DNA of 64,000 nt from an uncultured Nocardioides sp. (GTDB lineage: Bacteria > Actinomycetota > Actinomycetes > Propionibacteriales > Nocardioidaceae). Numbering within the stretch: position 1 is the stretch's first letter; each line of letters begins with the position of its first letter. The position numbers and the translations under genes are program-made. This document shows positions 17,065 through 26,561 of this stretch, one piece after another. The notes below the pieces were generated by a model, which saw only the letters and a list, made by a program, of their open reading frames with translations, did not search any database and was not told the DNA's origin. The stretch spans positions 904,294-968,293 of the forward strand of contig NZ_CANKZF010000002.1 in assembly GCF_947488515.1 (NCBI RefSeq), read 5' to 3'.

Positions 17065-18867
17065 TCAGTCCTTGATCTCGCAGATCACGGCGCCGTTGGT
17101 GACGGTGGCGCCGACCTCGGCCTGCAGGCCGGTGACGGTGCCGGCCTTGTGGGCCTTGAGGGGCTGCTCCATCTTCATCGCCTCCATGACGACGACGGTG
17201 TCGCCCTCGGCGACCTCCTGCCCCTCGTCGACGACGACCTTGACGATCGTGCCCTGCATGGGGGAGGTGACGGCGTCGCCGGAGGCCTTCGCGCCGGCCT
17301 TCTTCGCCGACCGCTTGGCCTTCTTCGCGCCGCCCGCGCCGCCCGACCCTCCTGCGGACAGTCCGCCGAGGCTGCCGAGATTGCCGGGCAGCACGACCTC
17401 GAGCCGGCGGCCGCCGACCTCGACGGTGACCTTCTGCCGCTCGCCGGCCTCCCACCCAGTCTCAGCCGCCTCGCCCGCGTCGCCGGCGTACGGCTCGATC
17501 TGGTTGTCGAACTCGGTCTCGATCCACTGGGTGTAGACGGTGAACTCGCCGTCGCCGGTGGGCGTGGAGGCGCCGACGTAGGCGGGGTCGCGGACCACGG
17601 CACGGTGGAACGGGATGACGGTGGGCATGCCGTCGACGACGAACTCGTCCAGGGCGCGGCGCGAGCGCTCGAGCGCCTGGGTGCGGTCGCGGCCGGTGAC
17701 GACGAGCTTGGCGATGAGGGAGTCGAAGGACCCGGGGATGGTCTCGCCCTGGTCGTAGCCGCCATCCAGACGAACACCGGGACCGGCCGGGGGGTGCCAG
17801 CGGGTGAGGGTGCCGGGGGCGGGCATGAAGTTGCGGCCGCCGTCCTCGGCATTGATGCGGTACTCGATGGAGTGGCCGCGGATCTCGGGGTCGTCGTAGC
17901 CGAGCTCCTCGCCGGCGGCGATGCGGAACATCTCGCGGACGAGGTCGATGCCGGTGACCTCCTCGGAGACGCAGTGCTCGACCTGGAGGCGGGTGTTGAC
18001 CTCGAGGAAGGAGATCGTGCCGTCCTGGGCGACGAGGAACTCGCACGTCCCGGCACCGTGGTAGCCGGCCTCGGTGAGGATCCGCTTGGAGGAGGCGTAG
18101 AGCTCGGCGACCTGCTCGTCGGTCAGGAACGGCGCGGGGGCCTCCTCGACGAGCTTCTGGTTGCGGCGCTGCAGCGAGCAGTCGCGGGTGGAGACGACGA
18201 CGACGTTGCCGTGCTGGTCGGCGAGGCACTGGGTCTCGACGTGGCGGGGCTTGTCGAGGAACTTCTCGACCAGGCACTCGCCGCGACCGAAGGCGGTGAC
18301 GGCCTCGCGGACCGCGGACTCGTAGGCGTCGGGGATCTCCTCGAGCGTGCGGGCGACCTTGAGGCCGCGGCCGCCGCCGCCGAAGACGGCCTTGATCGCG
18401 ACCGGCAGGCCGTTGGCCTTGGCGAACTCGACGACCTCGTCGGCATCCTTGACGGGGTCCTTGGTGCCCGGCGCGAGCGGGGCCTTCGCCTTGTCGGCGA
18501 TGTGCTTGGCCCGGGCCTTGTCGCCCAGCGCCTCGATCGCGGCGGGCGGGGGACCGATCCAGATCAGCCCGGCGTCGATGACGGCCTGGGCGAACTCGGC
18601 GTTCTCGGCGAGGAACCCGTAGCCGGGGTGGATGCTGTCGGCGCCGGACTTCTCCGCAATCGCGATGATCTTGGCGATGTCGAGGTAGGACTCGGCCGGG
18701 GTGGCGCCACCGAGGGAGTGGGCCTCGTCGGCGAGGCGTACGAAGAGGGCGTCGCGGTCCGGGTCGGCGTAGACCGCGACCGACCCGATGCCGGCGTCCT
18801 TGCAGGCGCGGATGACGCGGACGGCGATCTCGCCGCGGTTGGCGATGAGGACCTTCTTCAGACTCAC
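17065..18867 (-). CDS. accA: acyl-CoA carboxylase alpha subunit (biotin carboxylase + biotin carrier)
   Basis: The GTG at 18867 with AGGAG about 8 nt upstream gives 600 residues. The biotin carboxylase domain starts [21 protein letters not shown], with the ATP loop [14 protein letters not shown] near 160 and the catalytic [15 protein letters not shown] near 290. An Ala/Gly/Lys-rich linker leads to a biotinyl domain with VMEAMKMEQ near 565. It is the AccA3 type that pairs with AccD and AccE to make malonyl-, methylmalonyl- or long-chain carboxyacyl-CoA. The matching beta and epsilon subunits are 21 kb away at 40042-41888. Confidence 0.93.
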   Translation of the reverse strand: MSLKKVLIANRGEIAVRVIRACKDAGIGSVAVYADPDRDALFVRLADEAHSLGGATPAESYLDIAKIIAIAEKSGADSIHPGYGFLAENAEFAQAVIDAGLIWIGPPPAAIEALGDKARAKHIADKAKAPLAPGTKDPVKDADEVVEFAKANGLPVAIKAVFGGGGRGLKVARTLEEIPDAYESAVREAVTAFGRGECLVEKFLDKPRHVETQCLADQHGNVVVVSTRDCSLQRRNQKLVEEAPAPFLTDEQVAELYASSKRILTEAGYHGAGTCEFLVAQDGTISFLEVNTRLQVEHCVSEEVTGIDLVREMFRIAAGEELGYDDPEIRGHSIEYRINAEDGGRNFMPAPGTLTRWHPPAGPGVRLDGGYDQGETIPGSFDSLIAKLVVTGRDRTQALERSRRALDEFVVDGMPTVIPFHRAVVRDPAYVGASTPTGDGEFTVYTQWIETEFDNQIEPYAGDAGEAAETGWEAGERQKVTVEVGGRRLEVVLPGNLGSLGGLSAGGSGGAGGAKKAKRSAKKAGAKASGDAVTSPMQGTIVKVVVDEGQEVAEGDTVVVMEAMKMEQPLKAHKAGTVTGLQAEVGATVTNGAVICEIKD

Positions 18868-18935
18868 GCGACTACTCCTGGCGGTGACACTGGCTGGGTG
18901 GCGACGGGCAGCCGGAGGGCGTACCGCTCGGCAGG

Positions 18936-21596
18936 CTACCGCGACCCGAGCACGGCGCGACCGACTGCTTGGTGCACGGGTCGTACGACGTACGCGTAGG
19001 CGGTCCCCACTGTGAGCGACGCCACAAGCGCGAGCCACTGGTGACCCGCGTCCTCGAGGACCGGATAGACCTGCCAGTGCGTCAGGTAGATGAACAGGCT
19101 CGCCGTGGCAAGCACCCCCGCGACCCGCGCCAGCAGCGGCGTGACCGGCACGTGCGGGCGCCACAGGAGCAGCAGGAACCCGCCCACGACGATGACCTCG
19201 CGGTGCACCTCGCCGAAGAAGCCGACGACCAGCAGGAGGGCCAGGCCGGAGACGAGCAGGCGCTGCCGGGTGGTCGCGGCACGCGCGCCCGCCCAGCCGA
19301 GGGCGAAGAAGAACGCCACCACGAGCGTGGTGTAGCGCTCGGTCGGGCCGGCGCGCAGGCCGACCTCGGCGACGCGGGCGACGGTCGTCACGGCCAGCAC
19401 GCCGAGCGCGAAGCGGAACGGCGTACGCCGCTCGAGGCGGTGCAGCACCGGCAGCGTCGTGACGGCCAGCGCGGCGGCGGTGAGCCACACGAGCGACTCG
19501 AGGAACCACAGCTGCCACTGGTCGTCCCACTCCGAGCCGTTGACCACCTCGCGGACGAACAGGACGGTGGTGAGGTCGTAGCTGCCGAGCACGAGCGCGA
19601 CGGCGCCGACCCACAGCACCGCCGGTACGACGAGCTGGGCCAGGCCGGCGAGGCCGTGCCGCAGCCGGGTGCGGGCGCCGCCGGGCGCGGAGAGCTGGAA
19701 GCGCGCGAAGTTGAAGCCGGCGAGCGCGAGGAGCAGGTGGGCGCCGCCCTCGAGGCCGACCAGGTCCACGTGGCTGGCTACGATGAGCAGGATCGCGAGC
19801 GCCCGCAGCGCGACCGTCGTGTCGAGGTACGTCGTGCGGCGCCGCGGACGGTCGGCCCCCGACGAGGTGCCGGTCGTCCCCTCGGCGTCCGGCCGGACGC
19901 CGGCGGTCGCCGCGAGGCGCTCGAGCTCCCCGATCCCGCACACGTGCCACCCGGCGGGCAGCCCGTGCGGGAAGTGGGCGGCGAGCCGGGTCGCGAGCTC
20001 GACGTAGGACAGCGAGTCTCCCCCGAGCGAGACGAACGAGTCGGCATCGGTGGCGTCGGGGCGGCCGAGCACGCGGACGACGTCGGCGCGCACGGTGCGG
20101 GCGTGGCGGTCGGTCGCGGCTGTCGTGCCCTCCTCCGGCTCGACCTCCCGCTCGACCTGCGTGGCGAGCTCGCCGAGGGCGGCGTAGTCGGGCTTGCCGC
20201 TGCTCGTCAGCGGCACCTGCGGCACGACGGTGACCCGCACCGCGTGCGGGGGGACGCCGCAGCGGTCGGCGACGAGCGCGCGTGCGGCGGAGCTGCCGCG
20301 TCCGCTCGTGACGAAGGCGTGGACGGCGCGGCCCGTCGCGACCACCCGGGCGTGCCGGTCGACGTCGGCGCGCAGGCCCTGCTCGACGGCGTCGAGGTCG
20401 ATGCGCAGACCGAAGACCTTGCCCCAGCGGTTGCGTCGTCCCACGACCGAGAAGAGGCCGTCGTGCTCGCGGGCGAGGTCGCCGGTGCGCAGCTCGGTCG
20501 TCACGCGGGGGAGGGCGAGGTCGGCGGGCTCCTCGGCGTAGCCGAGCATCACGTTGGGGCCGGTGTAGACGAGCTCCCCGACGCCGGGCCGGTCGTCGGC
20601 GGACTCGTCGAGGTGCAGGTGCCCGCCGGGGATCGCGACGCCGATGCTGTCGGGGTGGTCCTCGGCGAGGTCCGGCGGCAGCCACGCCATCCGGGCCGTG
20701 GCCTCGGTGGCGCCGTACATCACCACGAGGTCCCACCCGCGGCTGCGACCGGAGCGGCTCCAGCGGCGCACGTCCTCGGGTGCGAGCCGCCCGCCGGCCT
20801 GGGTGACCCGTCGCAGCGTCGGCAGGTCGCGGTCCTCGAAGCCGCTGGCGGCCAGCAGGTCGAAGGTGTGCGGCACCCCGGCGAGGCCGGTCACGCCGGT
20901 GCGGGCGAAGAGGTCCCAGAAGCACGCGTCGACGACGCTCAGGTCGGTCAGCACGACGCTCGCGCCGACCGTGAGGTGGGAGTGCAGCACGGACAGGCCG
21001 TAGCAGTAGTGCAGCGGCAGGGTGGTGACCGCGCGGTCGGCAGGGGTGAGCGCGAGGTAGTCGGCGATGGCCGCGGCGTTGCTGGCGACGTTGTCGCGGG
21101 ACAGCCGTACGAGCTTGGGCGAGCCCGTGGTGCCGGAGGTGCTCAGCAGCAGCGCGAGGTTGGGGTGCAGGTCGTGCGCGCTCGTGGGGCGGCGTACGTC
21201 GTCGACTGCGCCCGGCGTGCAGACCACGTCCGGGTCGTAGGCCGCGACGGTCGCGTCACGCTGCGCAGGTCGGCCGTCGGGGACGACGAGGGCGACGTGG
21301 CCGTGCTGGAGCGCGGCGAGGTAGGCGACGAGCGAGTCGAGGTCGTTGGCGCCCTCGACCAGGACGAGCCGGCGGGCGGGGCCCCAGGTGGCCGCGCGAT
21401 CGGCGACGCGCCGGGCGAGGTCGGCGTGGGTGAGGACCTCGTCGCCGGCGAGCACGGCGGGAGTGGCGCCGAAGCGCGCGTGGTCGAGGACCGGGCCGAC
21501 CGCCGGTGCGACCCTCCTGCCCGGGTCCGGCGCGGGGTGCAGGGGGTGCAGCGGGTGCAGGGGGTGCAGCGCGGGCTGGGGCGACGTGAGCGTCAC
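18936..21596 (-). CDS. adenylation - carrier protein - membrane acyltransferase fusion
   Basis: This 886-residue single-module protein starts at a GTG overlapping the ATPase stop (GTGA). Residues about 35-475 are an AMP-forming ligase: [10 protein letters not shown] near 152, MYGATEAT near 293, ELRTGDLA near 368 and the catalytic lysine in SSGKPDY at 468. Residues about 500-570 are a carrier domain with the phosphopantetheine serine in GGDSLS near 528. From about 590 to the end lies a multi-spanning domain opening [19 protein letters not shown], like acyltransferase-3 proteins. The logical reaction is activation of a carboxylic acid, loading on the carrier and transfer to a membrane acceptor. 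Coupling to an iron-regulated iron transporter suggests siderophore-related or envelope acylation (inference). Confidence 0.75.
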   Translation of the reverse strand: MTLTSPQPALHPLHPLHPLHPAPDPGRRVAPAVGPVLDHARFGATPAVLAGDEVLTHADLARRVADRAATWGPARRLVLVEGANDLDSLVAYLAALQHGHVALVVPDGRPAQRDATVAAYDPDVVCTPGAVDDVRRPTSAHDLHPNLALLLSTSGTTGSPKLVRLSRDNVASNAAAIADYLALTPADRAVTTLPLHYCYGLSVLHSHLTVGASVVLTDLSVVDACFWDLFARTGVTGLAGVPHTFDLLAASGFEDRDLPTLRRVTQAGGRLAPEDVRRWSRSGRSRGWDLVVMYGATEATARMAWLPPDLAEDHPDSIGVAIPGGHLHLDESADDRPGVGELVYTGPNVMLGYAEEPADLALPRVTTELRTGDLAREHDGLFSVVGRRNRWGKVFGLRIDLDAVEQGLRADVDRHARVVATGRAVHAFVTSGRGSSAARALVADRCGVPPHAVRVTVVPQVPLTSSGKPDYAALGELATQVEREVEPEEGTTAATDRHARTVRADVVRVLGRPDATDADSFVSLGGDSLSYVELATRLAAHFPHGLPAGWHVCGIGELERLAATAGVRPDAEGTTGTSSGADRPRRRTTYLDTTVALRALAILLIVASHVDLVGLEGGAHLLLALAGFNFARFQLSAPGGARTRLRHGLAGLAQLVVPAVLWVGAVALVLGSYDLTTVLFVREVVNGSEWDDQWQLWFLESLVWLTAAALAVTTLPVLHRLERRTPFRFALGVLAVTTVARVAEVGLRAGPTERYTTLVVAFFFALGWAGARAATTRQRLLVSGLALLLVVGFFGEVHREVIVVGGFLLLLWRPHVPVTPLLARVAGVLATASLFIYLTHWQVYPVLEDAGHQWLALVASLTVGTAYAYVVRPVHQAVGRAVLGSR
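21535..21570. repeat. 4 x 9-bp tandem repeat encoding Leu-His-Pro
   Basis: Four copies of GGGTGCAGS lie at the 5' end of the fusion gene and encode the [12 protein letters not shown] segment at residues 10-21. The perfect in-frame unit suggests slippage without loss of reading frame. Clustered histidines could bind metal, which is speculative. Confidence 0.85.
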
Positions 21597-22657
21597 GGCG
21601 TGCCCGTGGGGTGGTAGGCCCGGACGAGGCCGGTGACGCGCAGGTGGACGGTGTCGCCGGGGACGGGGTGGCGCACGCCCGCCATCCGCGCGAGGACCGA
21701 GGTCCCGTCGTCGAGGCGGACCTGCACGGCGCAGTCGTGCCCGTAGTAGCTGACCTCCTCGACCGTGCCGCGCACGCCCTCGTCGTGCGCGAGGTCGACG
21801 AAGACCTGCTCGGGGCGGATCATCAGCGCGACCGGCCCGGTGGCCGGCTCGATCAGCACGACCTCGCCCAGCGAGCAGGTCGCGCGGGCGTCGGTGGCGG
21901 TGCCGGGCAGCACGACGGCACGGCCGACGAACTCGGCGACCTGCGGGTCGGTGGGGGAGAGGTAGACCTCGCTCGGCGTCGCCGACTGCACCAGCCGGCC
22001 GGCGCGCATCACGGCGACCTGGTCGGCGAGCGAGAGCGCCTCGTTCTGGTCGTGGGTCACCAGCAGCGCGGTCGTGTTCGTCGCCTCGAGGGCGCGGCGC
22101 ACGGCCCGCGACGTGGTGCCGCGCAGGCTGGCGTCGAGGGAGGAGAACGGCTCGTCGAGGAGCACGACGGCGGGCTGCGGCGCGAGAGAGCGGGCCAGGG
22201 CCACGCGCTGCTGCTGGCCGCCCGACAGCTCGTCCGGGCGACGGTCGTGGAAGTCGGCGGGCAGCTCGACGAGGTCCAGCATCTGGGCGACGCGGTCGCG
22301 ACCCTCCTGGCCTCCGCGCGCGTCCCGTGGCAGGCCGAACGCGATGTTGGCGGCCACGTCGAGGTGCGGGAACAGTGCCCCCTCCTGGGGGACGTAGCCG
22401 ACCCGTCGCGCCTGCGGGGCCACGGGGCGTACGCCCTCGCCGGCGACGGTCGTGTCGCCGAAGGCGATGTTGCCCGACTCGGGGACCAGGAAGCCGGCGA
22501 TGAGCCGCAGCAGGGTCGTCTTTCCGCAGCCGGACGGCCCGAGCACGGTCGTGAACGAGCCGTGCGGCACGTGGAGGGTGACGTCGTCGACGGCGCGGGT
22601 GGCCGAGGCCCCTGCGCCGAAGGACTTCGTGACGCCGGTGATCGTGAGCGAGCTCAT
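21593..22657 (-). CDS. fbpC: iron(III)-type ABC transporter ATP-binding protein
   Basis: This 354-residue ATPase has Walker A GPSGCGKTTLLRL near 42, Q-loop VPQEGALFPH, signature LSGGQQQR, Walker B AVVLLDEPFSSLD and the switch histidine in VTHDQNEAL. A C-terminal TOBE-type extension follows from about 250 (LMIRPEQVFV...VEEVSYYGHDCAVQV). Architecture and neighbours match FbpC-like ferric iron importers. It lies 61 nt downstream of the permease gene and overlaps the adenylation fusion gene by 4 nt, so all four genes probably form one transcript. Confidence 0.88.
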   Translation of the reverse strand: MSSLTITGVTKSFGAGASATRAVDDVTLHVPHGSFTTVLGPSGCGKTTLLRLIAGFLVPESGNIAFGDTTVAGEGVRPVAPQARRVGYVPQEGALFPHLDVAANIAFGLPRDARGGQEGRDRVAQMLDLVELPADFHDRRPDELSGGQQQRVALARSLAPQPAVVLLDEPFSSLDASLRGTTSRAVRRALEATNTTALLVTHDQNEALSLADQVAVMRAGRLVQSATPSEVYLSPTDPQVAEFVGRAVVLPGTATDARATCSLGEVVLIEPATGPVALMIRPEQVFVDLAHDEGVRGTVEEVSYYGHDCAVQVRLDDGTSVLARMAGVRHPVPGDTVHLRVTGLVRAYHPTGTP

Positions 22658-22718
22658 GCGGGGTCCCTGCGGCGTTGTTCGGGGGAGCGAAGCGGCGGAG
22701 AAGAATGTCGTGGGGTGT

Positions 22719-24278
22719 TCATGCTGGGACCCTCTCCGTGCGGGTGGCGGGGCCGTCGGAGCGCATCAGCAGCACCGTGGCGGGGATCGAGACGAGCACC
22801 AGCAGCAGCGCGTAGGGGGCCGCGGCGCCATAGCGGAGCTCGGAGGAGGCCGACCAGAACTCGGTGGCCAGCGTGTGGGTGCCGATCGGCGACAGCATGA
22901 GCGTCGCGGTGAGCTCGGTGGAGATCGCGAGGAAGACCAGCGCGGCGCCCGCGCCGAGGCTCGGCGCGATGAGCGGCAGGGTCACCCGGCGCGCGGTCGC
23001 GAGCGGACCGGTGCCGAGGCTGTGCGCGACGTCGTCGAGCATGGTGGGCGCCTGCTCCAGCCCAGCGCGGACCGTCACCACGGCTCGTGGCAGGAAGAGG
23101 ATGACGTACGCCGCGACGAGCAGGGCGGCGGTCTGGTAGATCCCCGGCACGAGGCGCAGCGACGCCACGACGAGGGCGAGGCCCACGACGATGCCGGGCA
23201 GGGCGTTGGCGATGTAGGTGCTCCGCTCGATCACGGTGCTCGCCCAGCCGCGGTGGCGTACGGCCAGCCAGACCACCGGGATCGCGGCGAGCGTCGTGAC
23301 GACCGCTCCGGCGAGCGCGAGCGCGATCGTCGCGACGAGCGCCTCGGCCAGCTCGGCCACCGGGAACTCGGTCGACGTGCCGATGACCAGCCAGCGCACC
23401 AGGGAGTAGGCGGGGACACCGAGGGCGAGGACCACCACGGCGCCGACGACGCCGAGGAGCGGCCAGCGCCACGGTCCGAGCGCGGCGGGTACGGCGCTGC
23501 GGGCGGCGCCGCGGCCGAGTCGGGCGTACCTCCGGTTGCCGCGCAGGCGCAGCTCGGCGAGCAGCAGCACCAGGCAGAGCAGCACCAGGACGACGGCCAT
23601 GGCGGTGGCGGCGGCGCCGTTGAAGGTCGAGCCGTACTGGTCGTAGATCGCGGTCGTGAAGGTCGGGAAGCGCAGCAGCGACAGCGCGCCGAACTCGGCG
23701 AGCAGGTGGAGCCCGACCAGCAGCGCGCCGCCGAGCAGGGCGGGGCGCAGCTGCGGGAGGACGACCGTGCGGAAGGTGCGCGCGCGGGAGTGGCCGAGCG
23801 ACCAGGCCGACTCCTCGAGCGCCGGGTCGAGGCGGCGCAGCATCGCGACGACGGGGAGGTAGACCAGCGGGTAGTAGGAGAGCGTGACGACGGTGAAGGC
23901 GCCGGTGAACCCGTGGACGCTGCGGTCGAGCGAGACCCAGGCGTAGCCGTTGACGAACGCGGGGACGGCGAGTGGTGCGACGAGCAGGCCGTGCCACAGG
24001 CGGCGTCCGGGCAGGTCGGTGCGCTCGACGAGGACGCCGAGCGAGACGCCGAGGACGGCGGTGGCGGCCATGCACGCGATCGCCAGGGTGACGGTGTTGC
24101 GCAGCAGCTCGGCGATGCGCGGGCGGGCCAGGAGGTGCCAGAGGTCGACGGGGCCGATGACCACGACGTAGAAGGCCACGTAGGCCAGCGGCACCAGCGC
24201 CAGGACCGCGACCGCCGCCCCCGCGACGAGCAGCGGGAGCGGAGTACGACGCCCGGTCCGGGCGGAGATCGTGGTCAG
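22719..24278 (-). CDS. fbpB: iron ABC transporter permease (FbpB-like, duplicated)
   Basis: This permease of about 519 residues has roughly twelve membrane segments and two copies of the binding-protein-dependent permease EAA loop (EESAWSLGHSRARTFRTVVLPQLRPAL and DDVAHSLGTGPLATARRVTLPLIAPSL), as in fused FbpB/HitB ferric importers. The start is uncertain. No ATG, GTG or TTG precedes the first membrane span in frame, while a CTG at 24278 overlaps the stop of the binding-protein gene (CTGA) and would give a normal length. Translation may therefore begin at CTG by coupling. Confidence 0.85.
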   Translation of the reverse strand: MTTISARTGRRTPLPLLVAGAAVAVLALVPLAYVAFYVVVIGPVDLWHLLARPRIAELLRNTVTLAIACMAATAVLGVSLGVLVERTDLPGRRLWHGLLVAPLAVPAFVNGYAWVSLDRSVHGFTGAFTVVTLSYYPLVYLPVVAMLRRLDPALEESAWSLGHSRARTFRTVVLPQLRPALLGGALLVGLHLLAEFGALSLLRFPTFTTAIYDQYGSTFNGAAATAMAVVLVLLCLVLLLAELRLRGNRRYARLGRGAARSAVPAALGPWRWPLLGVVGAVVVLALGVPAYSLVRWLVIGTSTEFPVAELAEALVATIALALAGAVVTTLAAIPVVWLAVRHRGWASTVIERSTYIANALPGIVVGLALVVASLRLVPGIYQTAALLVAAYVILFLPRAVVTVRAGLEQAPTMLDDVAHSLGTGPLATARRVTLPLIAPSLGAGAALVFLAISTELTATLMLSPIGTHTLATEFWSASSELRYGAAAPYALLLVLVSIPATVLLMRSDGPATRTERVPA

Positions 24279-25303
24279 AGGAGGCCTGCCGCGGTCATCA
24301 GCTCGGTCACCTGCGGGCCGTTGAGGCTCGCCACGTCGACCGTGGGCGGCTCGAGCTCGTCGAACGGCTTGACCGCGGGGTCGAGCTTCGCGTCGGGGTT
24401 GAGCGGGTACTCCAGTGCGTACGACTCCGCCATCGCCTGCTGCGCGTCGGTGCTGGTCAGCCAGGTGACGAACTCCTCGGCGGCGTCCTTGTGCTCGCTG
24501 CTGTCGAGGATGCCGGCGCCGGAGATGCTGAGGAACGCACCGGGGTCCTGGTTGCCGAAGAAGTGCAGCGCCGAGCTGTCGGAGTCGCTGCCGTTCTCCT
24601 GGCGGTCGCGGTACCAGTAGTAGTGGTAGGCGATGCCGGCGTCGACCTCGCCGGAGTCCACGGACTGCATCACGACGAGGTTGTTCTGCACGATGACGCC
24701 GTTCTCCTCGAGACCGGCGAGCCAGTCGGCCGTGGCCTGCTCGCCCTCGAGCTCGAGGACGGCGGACACGATCGCCTGGAAGTCGGCACCGGTCGGGGAG
24801 AAGGCCACGCGGCCCTTCCACTCGGGGTCGGCGAAGTCGAGGATCGAGTCGGGCATGTCGGCGTCGGTCATCGTGTCGGTGTTGTACATCGCGACGGTGG
24901 AGCGGGCCAGGAAGCCGGTCCACGCGCGGTCCGACGGGACGTACTCGTCGGGGATCGACGCGGTGGCGGCCTCGGGCAGCTCCGCGAACAGGCCGGCGTT
25001 GTCGACGATGCTCATCGCGGGCGAGTTCTCGGTGAGGAACACGTCGGCGGGGGAGTCCTCGCCCTCCTCGACGATCTGGTTGGCCATCTCGAGGTCCTTG
25101 CCGCTGCGCAGCTCGACGTCGAGGCCGGACTGCTCCTCGAACATCGGCACGATCTCGTCGAGGAGCTCCTCGTGCTGGGCGTTGTAGACGACGAGGTCGG
25201 GCGACCCGAAGACGCCGCACCCGGACAGGGTGGAGGCGGTCAGGAGGGTCGCGGCCAGGGCCACGCTGGCGCGCTTGATCGCGCGGCGGGGGGGAGTCGA
25301 CAC
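24275..25303 (-). CDS. fbpA: iron ABC transporter substrate-binding lipoprotein
   Basis: The protein is 342 residues with a lipoprotein signal ending LSGC (Cys near 29). The mature part begins DLVVYNAQHEELLDEIVPMFEEQSGLDVELRSG, typical of ferric-ion binding proteins of the FbpA/FutA class, and contains AYHYYWYRDRQ, a tyrosine-rich segment in the position where this family coordinates iron. A GTG start has AAGGA about 10 nt upstream. An IdeR/DmdR-like iron box sits 17 bp upstream of the start, so expression should rise under iron limitation. Confidence 0.9.
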   Translation of the reverse strand: MSTPPRRAIKRASVALAATLLTASTLSGCGVFGSPDLVVYNAQHEELLDEIVPMFEEQSGLDVELRSGKDLEMANQIVEEGEDSPADVFLTENSPAMSIVDNAGLFAELPEAATASIPDEYVPSDRAWTGFLARSTVAMYNTDTMTDADMPDSILDFADPEWKGRVAFSPTGADFQAIVSAVLELEGEQATADWLAGLEENGVIVQNNLVVMQSVDSGEVDAGIAYHYYWYRDRQENGSDSDSSALHFFGNQDPGAFLSISGAGILDSSEHKDAAEEFVTWLTSTDAQQAMAESYALEYPLNPDAKLDPAVKPFDELEPPTVDVASLNGPQVTELMTAAGLL

Positions 25304-25319
25304 GAGGGGGCGTCCTTAC

Positions 25320-25338
25320 TTTGCTTAGGCTGCCCTAA
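25320..25338. promoter_or_regulatory. IdeR/DmdR (DtxR-type) iron box
   Basis: TTTGCTTAGGCTGCCCTAA matches 15 of 19 positions of the known IdeR/DmdR consensus TTAGGTTAGGCTAACCTAA and contains a perfect TTAGG-N4-CCTAA core. It lies immediately upstream of the iron transporter operon on the minus strand. Confidence 0.85.
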
Positions 25339-25377
25339 CTCTAGACCCGGACCGTGGGGTGCGCGGAATCGCGTCCG

Positions 25378-26478
25378 TCACACCGCGACGCGGACCTCCA
25401 TCACGCGGTGGAACGGCGTCTCGGCTGCGCTGCGCAGCGAGCCGAAACCGGCCTGCTCGACGACCGCCCGGATCCGCGCCGGCCCGGCCTGCGTGCCGAG
25501 CGCCAGCCCGACCTCCTGCGACAGCGAGGCCGGGGTGCAGAGCAGGGTCGAGAAGCCGTAGTAGGCCCGGCCCACGGGCGTGAGGTTGTCCTCGACGCGG
25601 TCGCCGGCCATCGGCTCGACGACCATCCAGACGCCGTCGTCGGCGAGCGCCGAGCGGACGTGGCGCGCGGCGCCGACCGGGTCGCCCATGTCGTGGAGCG
25701 AGTCGAAGGTCGCCACCAGGTCGAAGCCGGTGCCGCTGAACCCGGCCGCGTCGGTGACCTCGAAGCGGACCCGGTCCGCGACGCCGGCCTCCTCGGCCCT
25801 CCTGCGCGCGACGTCGATCGACGGGGCGTGCGGGTCGGAGCCGACGAACCGGGACGCGGGGAACGCGGTGGCCATCAGGATGGTCGACGCGCCGTGCCCA
25901 CAGCCCACGTCGGCGACGGCGGCGCCCGCGCGCAGGCGGTCGGCGACCCCCACGGCCGGGAGCCAGGAGTCGACGAGGTGGGCGCGGTAGGACGGTCGGA
26001 AGAACCGCTCGCAGCCCTCGTGCACGTCGCCGCTGTGCTCCGGCCAGCCCACCCCGCCCCCGCGACGTACGACGTCGACGAGGCGCTGGCTGTCGGCCAC
26101 GGTGCCGAGGGCGATCTGGAAGAGGCCGGGGAGGTACGCCGGGCTGTCGGCGTCGGTGAGGGCCACGGCGTGCTCCGGCGGGAGGGTGTAGCGACCGGTC
26201 GTCGGGTCGTAGTCGACGAACGAGCCGGCGGCCTGCGCGTTGAGCCACTCGCGGGTGTAGGGCAGGGCGGTGCCGGCGGCGTCGGCGAGTGCCTCGGCCG
26301 TCATCGGGCCGCGCTCGGCGAGCGCCTCGTACCAGCCGAGCTTGTCGCCCAGCACGACGAGCGCCGCGTTGAGGGTGGCTCCGACCTCGTCGACGGCGCG
26401 GAACACGAAGGACATCAGGCGCTGCTCGTCGAGCGGCTCCTGCAGCGGCTGCTGGCCGGGCTGGTCGGTGGTGGTCAT
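25378..26478 (-). CDS. class I SAM-dependent methyltransferase
   Basis: The start is set at the ATG at 26478, which has GAGGAG 7-8 nt upstream, giving 366 residues. The N-terminal part (residues 15-140) is helical with a winged-helix feel (LGWYEALAERGPMTAEALADAAGT). The SAM motif VADVGCGHGASTI lies near 190, followed by FVGSDPHAPSID and FDLVATFDSLHDMGDP. This is the arrangement of small-molecule O- or C-methyltransferases with an N-terminal dimerisation domain. The substrate is unknown. It diverges from a LysR regulator that probably controls it. Confidence 0.85.
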   Translation of the reverse strand: MTTTDQPGQQPLQEPLDEQRLMSFVFRAVDEVGATLNAALVVLGDKLGWYEALAERGPMTAEALADAAGTALPYTREWLNAQAAGSFVDYDPTTGRYTLPPEHAVALTDADSPAYLPGLFQIALGTVADSQRLVDVVRRGGGVGWPEHSGDVHEGCERFFRPSYRAHLVDSWLPAVGVADRLRAGAAVADVGCGHGASTILMATAFPASRFVGSDPHAPSIDVARRRAEEAGVADRVRFEVTDAAGFSGTGFDLVATFDSLHDMGDPVGAARHVRSALADDGVWMVVEPMAGDRVEDNLTPVGRAYYGFSTLLCTPASLSQEVGLALGTQAGPARIRAVVEQAGFGSLRSAAETPFHRVMEVRVAV

Positions 26479-26548
26479 GGCTGGTCTCCTCGATGGGGGT
26501 GGACCGCCACGGTCGCCCGGATGCCTCATCAGTGGAGAGACTGATTGC

Positions 26549-26560
26549 TATCGTCCGATA
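26549..26560. promoter_or_regulatory. TATCGTCCGATA inverted repeat, candidate LysR site
   Basis: TATCG and CGATA flank a 2-bp centre in the 83-bp spacer between the methyltransferase and the LysR gene, ending one base before the LysR GTG. The position fits autoregulation; a longer T-N11-A element cannot be confirmed by eye. Confidence 0.45.
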
Positions 26561-26561
26561 A

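Noticed and set aside
15018..17075. A 685-codon plus-strand frame opposite the surface protein
   Set aside because: Low-complexity Arg/Ala/Gly composition; the minus strand has a signal peptide and duplicated domains.
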